64,000 nt of DNA from Tubiluchus corallicola (taxonomy: Eukaryota > Priapulida > Priapulimorpha > Priapulimorphida > Tubiluchidae). Shown here in pieces: positions 36,101 to 45,500 of this stretch. A model generated the notes under the pieces. The model was not told where the DNA came from, ran no database searches, and worked only from the letters and a program-made list of their open reading frames with translations. Made by a program: the position numbers and the translations under genes. Numbering within the stretch: position 1 is the first letter of the stretch; each line of letters opens with the position of its first letter. The stretch spans positions 294,743 to 358,742 of the forward strand of contig JAQGDQ010000229.1 in assembly GCA_030141605.1 (NCBI GenBank), written 5' to 3'.

Positions 36101-38222
36101 AACAACCGACGATCAACAAATTGCTGGTGTCAACACAGACGTGCTATATGTTCGACCTGCGCCTGAAATGGGTAAACAGAAGAGGAGTAAAGAAAAGAAA
36201 CTAAGCAAGGAACAGAAGTTTCCCCATACGTGCCAATTATGCAGGAGAGATTTTCCCAGAGCAGTTTCGTTATCATATCACATCAGATTTTGCCACAATG
36301 AATATTCATGTATGATTTGCACTGAAAAGTTCCAATGTAAAAGCCATTTTAAAGATCACTTATTGATGCAACATGATGGATGTTTTGTTGATGCTGTTTG
36401 TAGTTCGTGCGGTGAATATTTTAGCACTTTGGCAGGTCATTCCAAACACATTAAACAAGTACATAAGAAAGCAATAACAGAATCGGAATCAACAGAAGCC
36501 ATTGCACTAGCAAGGAAAATGAATAATTTTGTAAGAAAGGAAGACTTTAGAAGAACAGGAGGCATTCTTCCCAAAGTAACAAATGCAAATTCGGCCAATA
36601 AGGAGCAGTCTCAGGATGACGTATATAGCGCAGAAGATAATGATATTAAGAGAACTGTTGCAGATCTCATACGGAATTTGGTTACAGTTGTTGAGCAGCA
36701 GTGTGCTGGAATTGATAATCGTTGTTTGCCTGTTTCCACTGTTTTGGCTGACAGTTTGACACCTTCAGATAAGGAAAATTTTGGATTATCTGGTACATTT
36801 TATTCCACTAAAGGCACCCAAGACTCCTCACCACTTAATATGTCATATTACAGTAAAAACCTCTCTAGTGGTCCAATGCCTCAAAATTCAAGCGATGTAA
36901 AGAAGAGTGAAGAAACATCGTTAGTGAATTATGATTATTATTGTAAACAATGTGACAGGCAGTTTTCCAACAAAGCGGGCTTGGCTAGTCATGTAAGGTT
37001 TTGTCATAAATCATTTATTCATTCTTGTAAACAATGTAACAAGCAGTTTACCAATAGAGTGGGCTTGGCCAATCATGTAAGGTTTTGTCATAAAACGTTT
37101 GTTCATTCTTGTAAACAATGTGACAAGAAGTTTACCAATAATGTAGGCTTGGTCAACCATGCAAGGTTTTGTCACAAAACATTTAGGCCTGCTTATTCTT
37201 GTAAACAATGTGACAAGTTGTTTACCAACAGAGTGGGCTTGGTCAACCATGTTAGACTTTGTCATGAAACTCTTTTTTATTCTTGTAAGCAATGCAACAA
37301 ACAGTTTTCCAAGCTGTGCTCTTTGGCCAGTCATGCAAAGCTTTGTCATAAAGCGTACACATGTACAGTGTGTCATAAGAGCTTTATGAGCAGATCTAAA
37401 GCGGAGAAGCATTACTCAGCTGTGCACAATTGGCGTTCTGTGACGGCTGTGTGTAATTTATGCAAACTAGACTTTTACTCATCATCAAGCTATACTGAAC
37501 ACGCTTCTGAAGTGCATCAGCTGTCAGGTACAGCACTGAAATCAGCATTAAGGTGTGCCAAGAGCTTAGCCGAAGAAAGAGAAAGTGTCACTAGAACAGT
37601 TAAAGTAGATGGCGAGGAATCTACTGTAATTTGTCATGGTACTGTTAAGGATGTGATTGAAATTGCAACCAAGAATCACAACCTTACTGTGAGCAGTGGC
37701 ACGGAATATGTTAACAATATGTCAAAAATTGAAAATTCAAGAGATTTTTGCTTGAAGTCAACCGAAAATGATTTTACAACTACCAGTACTATGCTTAATC
37801 AGCCATGTACATCACCTCAATCACTGAGGAAACGAAGACGCTCTGCTGTGCACTGCCATTCACCTTGGCTATGCAAGTGGTGTAACATTTCATTTCAGAA
37901 CAGAGAGCAACTTCAATCGCATTATTCAACATTTCACTTCATGAGAAGACGCTCTTCTAACTGTAGCAATTATAAATGTGACACTTGCAGTCGTACCTTT
38001 TTGTCTCGTGGCTCATTACGCTTGCATTGCCTGCATACCAACCACAAGAACTGTGAAACTAATTCACCACAGCGTTTGCAAAATTTAGGCATTACAACTT
38101 TGTCGCAAAATGCAGAAAACGATAAACATGCTTCAATTAATATTAACATGCCAGAGAGTTTTGTGAAACTGGAAAGGGTAAAAACCGACGGTTCCACGTG
38201 TAAAATTGTTAATTTGATATAA
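33174..38222 (+). CDS. 22-finger C2H2 zinc-finger protein with AT-hooks
   Basis: A single exon of 1682 codons, presumed nuclear DNA-binding transcription regulator. Finger 1 (Cys9, Cys12, His25, His30) is followed by LVSQGHNP and a SUMO-type IKTEP. Two AT-hooks, KRKRGRPKKK (about residue 233) and KRKPGRPKKK (about 323), sit in a duplicated module. Fingers then come as triads starting near residues 385, 557, 729 and 1019. The third finger of each has a helical tail of the type SKASSTLAIYLAKEK. From about 1255 five near-identical fingers (CKQC...GL..H.RFCHK) form an array, then fingers 19-20 and a separate pair near 1566 and 1600. The ATG at 33,174 is the first in frame and aligns with the finger of the divergent neighbour. 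A 5' UTR intron is possible. The family is not one I can name. Confidence 0.95.
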   Translation: MDLDITYKCIMCSDAFDTEQNFYSHAKFFHCRILVSQGHNPDNDVPTQTCIKTEPIDDDLPSASVDICNDSHSSHINYLNSNVYREADRFTNYESVVEPLSRYINMADPGSKSSPHAHRHHSKVFAENGDLSGLDMPSQPDESLSLVKRECTSSSQSEDLFSNTFAMQFDEPFSCREGECEHTETVLSDESLNGDNLRQFTSNQEEFCCLDFQRHFPCQHKSSRPQSQLTEPKRKRGRPKKKLSVKQNPVLSPRKNSDDHECIQHLLTVQSGQSSSSENQGPPVSNVENFYHLDFPCKDKGYHLQSQLCDLQGKSREQSEPKRKPGRPKKKLLAKQNVTLSPTKKYDESECDINDSTELFTGQPVVQADDQVPKKITKQLNRDIWICQVCGKKFLKSASFINHKLRAHKISKKCHICKKTFSTKRGGGLEYHLLRDHNKCYVEAVCTLCGKNLSSLAKYTIHMRHIHRQVPDEFVVRRAIFLANRMNNFDENEESGTQISSEVRKISDDDKDVKVLPVVKHVTKRKRGAVKKSMHRYLQLRSSKRQLRSKKICPTVHMCKLCDRKFPLHFLLKKHRKQCHETAKSNVCQICNQKFQKNVMLKSHLLTKHNKQYIEATCILCDLSFCSLTRYFLHLRHVHNQLPSKASSSLAASRAKEKKNFVEKDEANRAEAALQAAMKSIKTSETSARMSCDSIIRLGTLTSRKRKLDSPNKTSLEMNNKRRKILPVYSCDVCETQFYESASLETHKNIFHTSKQKLHVCPICNQRFKRKAALTDHVLRKHEKRYIEAICGICGQSFANLARHSVHLRQVHNQAPSKASSTLAIYLAKEKQNIAERVGSKIVADGSQKVKKFAHTDSVSFELGKTKTVDLSKTLLMFDEETENKKTEEKWAEATDSNQSSAVCENLSAEQQLVAFNSISPVANSNGGNAELEVVPFELGETKSATECLKTLFTTYWIDNAVDEALDKKEQSNSIRTTDDQQIAGVNTDVLYVRPAPEMGKQKRSKEKKLSKEQKFPHTCQLCRRDFPRAVSLSYHIRFCHNEYSCMICTEKFQCKSHFKDHLLMQHDGCFVDAVCSSCGEYFSTLAGHSKHIKQVHKKAITESESTEAIALARKMNNFVRKEDFRRTGGILPKVTNANSANKEQSQDDVYSAEDNDIKRTVADLIRNLVTVVEQQCAGIDNRCLPVSTVLADSLTPSDKENFGLSGTFYSTKGTQDSSPLNMSYYSKNLSSGPMPQNSSDVKKSEETSLVNYDYYCKQCDRQFSNKAGLASHVRFCHKSFIHSCKQCNKQFTNRVGLANHVRFCHKTFVHSCKQCDKKFTNNVGLVNHARFCHKTFRPAYSCKQCDKLFTNRVGLVNHVRLCHETLFYSCKQCNKQFSKLCSLASHAKLCHKAYTCTVCHKSFMSRSKAEKHYSAVHNWRSVTAVCNLCKLDFYSSSSYTEHASEVHQLSGTALKSALRCAKSLAEERESVTRTVKVDGEESTVICHGTVKDVIEIATKNHNLTVSSGTEYVNNMSKIENSRDFCLKSTENDFTTTSTMLNQPCTSPQSLRKRRRSAVHCHSPWLCKWCNISFQNREQLQSHYSTFHFMRRRSSNCSNYKCDTCSRTFLSRGSLRLHCLHTNHKNCETNSPQRLQNLGITTLSQNAENDKHASININMPESFVKLERVKTDGSTCKIVNLI

Positions 38223-38777
38223 GTTGTTGAAAAAGTATTTGTTTTTAAAAAACTCATATTACACCAGTATTTTTTTGCGAGCTTAACTACCCGTGTAATT
38301 TCAAACTTGGTACTTTTGCGGATTGGTCAGATGATTAATTCCATACAAAGATTTTTGAGTTTTTATTTAAGTGCCATGACTTTTTAAATGTAGTTTCTTG
38401 ACTCAAGTATCGGTTAACTTTCCTGACTTCATTTTGCAGTGTGTGCTCAGAAATAGTGAACATTTGTTCTAACTAGATAGTGGCGTTAATTGGTAATTTT
38501 TATTATCACTGTTCTTAAAACTTATGTTTTAGGTAGTAAGTTATGTTTATCTTGCTAATTTATTGAAGTTATGTGCAAAACAAATGCAATTATGTTTACA
38601 AAAGTACGTTGAACAATGTTTGGTGTAGGCTTACAGTAGACATTTGCTAACCTTATATCGTTGAAATTGTCCATGTTTCAGGGTGTTTTCATTTCATTGT
38701 ATCAAGTGCCAACATAATAATCTGTCATTTATAATTTTATTTTGTCTAACATATTTATGTAATTTGTACTTTTGTAT

Positions 38778-38783
38778 AATAAA
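38778..38783 (+). terminator. Poly(A) signal AATAAA of the zinc-finger gene
   Basis: First clear AATAAA downstream of the stop codon, giving a 3' UTR of roughly 0.6 kb. An A-run follows immediately. Confidence 0.55.
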
Positions 38784-40430
38784 ACAAAAAAAAAATGAAG
38801 GTCATATTATATATGCTGCTCTTAGATTAATGAAAGTCTTAATTGTCAACTACTACATTTCTCACTAGTTATCAGCAGTAATAAATTGAAGGTGTATATT
38901 ATATTCGACTACTATGATAGTACTGTATTTGCAAAGAAAAACCCAGATAAATGATTTATCTTGCTATATTAATATAGTAGAATATATTATCTCTCTATAC
39001 AGCATAACATGTAAAATTTACACATCAAAAATTTATACAAAAATGGGTTTATAGACCCCATGCAGTCAATTCATTTAGTTTTAATTTAAATTATTATCTG
39101 TAAGACAACAGTTGCTACATTAGTAATGTAAAACACACACTTTAACAATTCATACAGTGCTGTTACAGTTGGGAACAATTAGCGTGAGCTTGTCAAGAAA
39201 CTGTATAAAAATTTGATATAACAAAAAATTAAAATTAATGGTAGTTGTTTCAAAAGTGGGTGCCAAAGAGAGAGAGAGTGCGAGTTTCCACAATAATTAC
39301 CAAGAAATGGCCAAAAGTTGAAATAAAGTCACCAGTGCTTCCAATCAACATGAGATTAATAGATTTGAAGTATGTTTAAATATAAAGATTTCTTTTGCCA
39401 AAATAGACTTAACATTTATTCTTTATGATAATAATTGTAGTGAAAGATCACTGGACGTGCTTAGGAAAACCAAATATAACCCTCCCAAATGTAACCTAAC
39501 GTGCCGCTTTGTGAAAGTCATTAATTTTGGCACTATTTTCTGTTATACATGCTCCATACAACAATAAAAACATTTCATTTCTAACTCTACCGTCGATCGA
39601 ACTGATATGTATTAAATGCAGGTAGTAAATGGTTTTTCAATATCTATTAACTACTTTTCAATATCTACTAACAACTACAACAGGTGACATTTATTAGACT
39701 CAGTTGCTTAATTTGACTCAAAAACATCTAGTACGGGCAATTGACAAAAATAACTTCGCATAATTGACTCAATATTTTTCCTTCACATACTTAAAATAAT
39801 ACACTTGTATGTGACCAAAGAGCTTTTACAGCTTTTGTGTAATCTTTCTGTTGTTTTTGCACACTATAATGTACATAGAAACAGTCATATTAAGTACAGC
39901 TCTGTAAGCGTACTTGTTTGTCATGCGCTAATATGCTATGTAGCTGTTATGCTTTGAATTTGTCACCCGCTCATCCACGGCAGTTAACGGTTAACCTTGT
40001 TTCTGGAAAATAAAGATCTAATCACTTTCCCAGCGGCTTGCTTTTGAAGCTTACTGCTTTTTACAAAGTCATCACGGACTGCAGCTCAAGCAGTAGCTGT
40101 TTTGTGTAAATGTATGTACAGTACAGAGCAACAGATTTTCGGCGTTTATCAATTATCAATATGAGAATTTCATAAACCAACTTCTTCGGGAAGAAATGAA
40201 TTGCACGAATTTTTGCAATTTTTAGTGATAATATTGTGCGGTTTTTTATTTTCTTTTTTTTTATTAATTCTCATATAAATTATAGTATTCTTAAATAATT
40301 GCACATAATAATTTTGGCATTCGTTTCTAAAATCCATTTAAAGCCTTGTAGTGCATACAAAGGTGAAGAGTGATGAATTATACTTCTACAGGAGTAACAT
40401 GCAGGCTATCAGTGATCATTAGTGAAACAA
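38784..40430. other. Intergenic spacer between two convergent genes
   Basis: AT-rich. An (AG)n run lies at about 39,267. No gene seen. Confidence 0.45.
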
Positions 40431-40433
40431 ACT

Positions 40434-40915
40434 ACAGTAATCTCCACGTAATTCGAATGTCTAGGGGCCAAAAAATCTGTCCGAGTTCCGTGATAAACTG
40501 AGTTTGGCAAACATGTAAATTCGTGTACATTTCTCGACTTCTCGACATTTCTCAGTCGGAAGCACTCTATGGGATTCCTTAGAACTCTATGGGATTCCTT
40601 AAGAAACAAGGCAAGTTACACGTGACACATGCATAAATATGCTGTAGTATTTATTGATTAGTTCTCCCAATGCTTTGCACCCCACTGACAGGATAACCAG
40701 GAAAGAGTGCATTCATTGCATTGACAATGTTTCTGCATGTCCTAAGCAGAGCAAATACACTGAGCTTTGAGTAATCTTGTCCATTAAAAATGCCGAATTC
40801 AGCGATACCGAATTTTGCGTTGGCTTTAAGCAATAGGAGCATTATTGTAGAAACAAATCCGTTCTACCAAATTAGTCTGAAATGAACAATATTCCGAATT
40901 ACACAGAACCGAATT
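40434..40915. mobile_element. Possible pogo/Tigger-like remnant in the SCAP 3' UTR
   Basis: The left edge acagtaatctccacgtaatt and following cgaatgtctaggggcc resemble pogo/Tigger termini. Near the right edge, repeated aattcgg motifs occur on the minus strand (about 40,800-40,910). A matching right terminal repeat is not clear. A short tandem copy of actctatgggattcctta is at about 40,562-40,602. Confidence 0.35.
40650..40655 (-). terminator. Candidate poly(A) signal of SCAP
   Basis: AATAAA on the minus strand about 280 bases after the SCAP stop codon. It lies inside the pogo-like remnant. Confidence 0.45.
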
Positions 40916-40936
40916 ATGCAGCATTTGCTGTAGATG

Positions 40937-41305
40937 CTACTCTCCTTTTTCACGCAGGGAAGGAAAACGGACAATGCGCAACTGACTCCCATAATCGCAT
41001 GCGATCACATTGCTGCTCAGTATATGAATGTGACGAACAAAGACAGCACTATCCGACGTTCCCAAGCGTATGATACGCACCATTTTTGCTTCAAAGATGT
41101 CCCATAGTACCAGGGACCCTCGACTGGCTATGACTAGAAGCCTATTTGATAGCATTTGTATGCTGCTACAGAATCCAGATTCCAGTGTTATCTTATGCAA
41201 AAGAGTGCCACTGATGCGCTCCCAAATGTGCATGCGGTCGTCCAATCCGATGCTGACAATGTGTTGAGTGGAACTTGCTAGTGCCGTAACGCCGCCACTA
41301 TGACG
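40937..41305 (-). CDS. SCAP: SCAP last exon (final WD40 repeats and stop)
   Basis: Acceptor catttag/CGTCAT, stop TAG at 40,937-40,939. Contains [31 protein letters not shown] and the end [16 protein letters not shown], aligning to the human C-terminus. Confidence 0.93.
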   Translation of the reverse strand, partial: RHSGGVTALASSTQHIVSIGLDDRMHIWERISGTLLHKITLESGFCSSIQMLSNRLLVIASRGSLVLWDIFEAKMVRIIRLGTSDSAVFVRHIHILSSNVIACDYGSQLRIVRFPSLREKGE

Positions 41306-42454
41306 CTAAATGAGAAAAAAGAATGTTGATGGCACTCGGTCTAAATCGGACGACAGGAATTTACAACAGGAAATGTTTGAAAAAAATAACACAACAGCTA
41401 AGCGAGAATAAATCATTTCACTAAGATGTGACCCAGTGACTTCCAGTACACAGTTTAAACAATTTTTTAGTCTAGAAAGGGCACATTAGTAAACACAAAT
41501 GTATCGAGAAAATGTCTTTCTTTTATGTTATTATTTTCGCATTCTATTCTCACTAAACTTGCACATTTTCATAATTTAGTCAAGCATGGCCATATGTGTT
41601 TTTCTACCCATTTTATTAATATATGTCACATTTTTGGATGCCAAGTTAAATTAAAATGAGTTTATAGGATTTTTTATGATTTGCATTCTTGATTTACCCG
41701 TAAACAATAGTTTTTAGGAATAAAATTTCAAAAGTAGCATCTTGTTCTATCCACCTACCTGCAACTGATGTACACACGCTCCCGTCAGTAAATCCCAGAT
41801 GCAAATGCATCCATCTTTGGATCCGCTTATCGCTGCCAGTGGTGCCACATTATCGACACACAAGGTAGTGATGCCGGCTTTGTGACCATGTAAAGTGTAC
41901 AGACAAAGTGAATCTTCGAGACGGAAAATTTTTAGCGTTGAGTCGTCGCTACCAGAGATCAACCTTCCAGCTTCAGTCTGAAGAACTGCAAAACAAGTTC
42001 ACGTTTAGAGCGTTTAACACCAGCAATCATTTAAATAAATTTATTTTTAATGATGTGAAATAAATGATGTATAAAACTGTATGTGAAGTTTTAACAAAAT
42101 CATATATTGTGACTGATCTGTATGTATGTGTACACCAGACAAATGCAAGTTTAATAAAAAGTAATTCAAGTAAGCTAACGGTCACATGCATGTACTGTTG
42201 CATGGTCCTACCCTTGACAGGTTCGTCTTCTGAGGGTTGATGGCAGCATGGCCCCGCCATGGGGATGCTGATAGATTGTTGTATAATTTGGTGGCTGCAT
42301 GAGTGCTGCATAATTTGCACTCAAAGATAAAAAACAAAAACTAAGATCTGGAGCTCAAAATGGACGACTTTAACCGCAGACAAAAACCTAATGACAATGT
42401 TAAAGATCTAGAAAAAGTCAACTTGGCAGGCAGACAGATCACAGGTGTGAAGTG

Positions 42455-42506
<52 letters not shown>

Positions 42507-45500
42507 GAATTCTGACAACTGGCATCACACATGGCTGGCCTCTTTATAATTTTTTTCTGCACAGGAAGCAGGTGGCTCAACCAGTCGCAGGCTGTTTTAA
42601 TTCATCAATCAAATGTGGATCTACACATGGATGCGTGTAGGTTTTGACTGCCTGTTACCTATGCATAAGGTTAAACGTTAACATAAGCATGGTATATTCA
42701 CACCTATGCAACTCAGTACTTTGCAAATGATTCGTCAGCGTATGGGCAAAACACAAGAAGATTTCATTCGGTATGGTGATTCTGGCTGTTTGCTTCACAA
42801 AAACGAGAAGATATATACATAAGTGTCACTAAGATGCCGCTGCTGGTTCAGTGACTCATCTAAGAAGATGTGCGTTGATAATAAGCCAGTCCTTGATCTT
42901 GCTACAAACATCAATGTTAAGTAGGCCCAGTGATTGTAAAGGGTAAAAAAACTACGGTACGTGTGATACAACATGGTGATACATCAATTTCATACAGCAC
43001 AGAAATATGCAAAAAAGCAGTCAAAACCTACTAAAAGTTTGTAAGCAATTAATATTAGACAGGCTGCTGTGTTTGAAATAAGATGTACAGTCAAACCTCA
43101 TTATAACACCTCCCTTTCAGGGGTGTACTTTATGGTGCCCTAAGCTGATAGTTCTGTGCCACCCATCTCTATTGTGAATTTGTGGTGTATTAGAAACACT
43201 AATATACCTTGCACCTGCTCGTTATGTGGTACTTATATAAAAACTGCATTCAGTAACTGCCCATGGTGTGTTATAAAATGCGCCATTTACATATGTGTGA
43301 AAGTATACACATTTTCCAAGGAGAATAAGATTTTTTCTAAAACGTGATGCCCTCAAACTTTAGTTAGGCTAGTTAGCCTATTGGTTAATATGCCCCTGCT
43401 CCCTTTACACTGCCAACTCACTTAATTCCTAGATTTTTAGCAAAACACAATATCTATATTTGCATAGACATGTATGTATTAATGTATCACGTTATAATGC
43501 CAAATATGCTGTAAAGCAAACTTTTTTGCAGTCCTAAAATAGGCAGTATAAAAAGGTTTGATGCACCCTAGACTGTACTAAAAAGGCAAGCCTTTGCAAA
43601 CAGGGCTATAGCTAAATCATTTATCTACTGAGGCAATAACAGCTAGGGTGCATTGGACAACCAAACACCAATATGGTATATTTCCTGCATTTTAGAAGAC
43701 TTTTGCAGGCCTTTTAGCAACTAAATTTCAGAATTTGATAAATCTGAAATGCTAATTTTATCTGTCTGTTGATGTAAGACTAACAAGCAACAACAACTCT
43801 AGAAACCAGCTTTCCGAAAAATAACAAAAAAGTTTTAAATTGGAAAATTTAGTTGTATTAGCTCACATAATTACATGCCTGTAATAAGTTTTTGATGTGC
43901 CAGTGTCGAATGGATCAATGTGCAACGTAACATGCCATCCCAAGATGGCAAATCTGCTGTGTGAGAACTGCTTGTACCAGTGATAGCAAAGCGAGTACCT
44001 CTGGCTCTCACAATAGTGCTGTTAACAGAACCTGAAACATGTTGAAACCATAATAAGTCAAAGCATTCTCTTCAAAGGTAAGTAGAGGTAAAACAATGCT
44101 TTCGTCTCCTCGATCCAGCTTTATTTTGGGAGCTCCTTAAACGTTTATGATGATCACAATATTTATTTACGATCTTTATTGCTCTTCGACAAGAATAATC
44201 ATCTATGTATTATTATTTTATAACGTGTGTAAATTAAAACAAACAGTACAGAACAAATAGTCAGTACAGTACCTGAAAAAGCATCTCCTCAAACTAACAA
44301 CTATTTTTTAAGCAACATAACAAACATATAATAATCATGATATCTACTGACATAACTTTCGTGTCATATAAAATTGAAGCCTGGATAATTTGTGCTCAAG
44401 CCCCGACCAAAATACTAATCAGATGGCTGTAAGTTAGGCTGGGTTTGGCTTTCTAAGATGTCGCAGACAAAGATGAGTTAACTTCAAGCTTTCTAGGGAT
44501 GTAAGTGACGTATCAACTGCGAAATTAATTCGCACAGTGTATGCAACTAGGGATGTTAACGATAACGATACGTATCGATAACCGTATCAATGTTTTTATC
44601 GTTATCGTATTGAATTTTGTGCTCACCTTTATAAAATCATTTCACTTTCCTTTTTCATTTATGCACTAAAAATACGTAAAAAAACTTGGGGGAAAAGTAG
44701 TTATCTACAAGGTTGTTTGAATACTCTTGTACTTTCTTCCTCCAACAGTGGCTGTCTTTACTCGGTTTAGTGACATACGCGGCACGAATGCCAAGTGTAG
44801 TATTTTTGGAGGAATTTTCCCAGTTATATTAAATATAATATTAGTAACAGCTTACATGTTAATATTTTATGAATAAACAAAGAAGAGAACTTCGTCGTAA
44901 ATTCACTTATCTCTATATATTAACTGGGAAAGAGCCTGCAAAAATAAGACGTTGCATCACAATGCGACACTTTGGCAATAACTAACCACACATTCAATAC
45001 AGTCTTTAGCGTTCAAAGTAAGTTATAGTACCCTATCATATCGTCCAAAAACAGATTATCGCTATTGCATCGCTGGCAAAAAGTATCGTATCTTATTGTT
45101 TTTGTATCACCAAATGTGTATCGTTTAACATCCCTGTATGCAACCTTTGTCTACACGACATAGAACATTGGCAATAGCAATATACAAAACTTGCATTTAA
45201 CTTACTTCATATTTAAAAAAGCTCACGCGATCACCAGAAAAAATGCATTTTTCTTAAATCGTTTTTAAGTTCCAAAAATGTTTAATATGTGAGCTAATAT
45301 CGCATTATTTCATAATACTTACTTGCCAGACAATTTCCAAAAGTCTCAAGTTCCAGAAAATCAATAAAGCCATTTGCTTGTGCCACTATCACCTTCCAAT
45401 CAACCATACAAATGTGAGTGACACCGCACTGATGCCGACTTTTGTAATGGCATCTCAGCATTCCAGTCAAACAATCCCAAAACTAAAATAATATAAAAGC

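Noticed and set aside
37011-37412. 133-codon minus-strand frame with internal repeats
   Set aside because: Antisense shadow of the amplified finger array.
43870-43877. GT donor two bases downstream of the GC donor of SCAP exon m
   Set aside because: It would shift the frame and give a stop right after the next acceptor.
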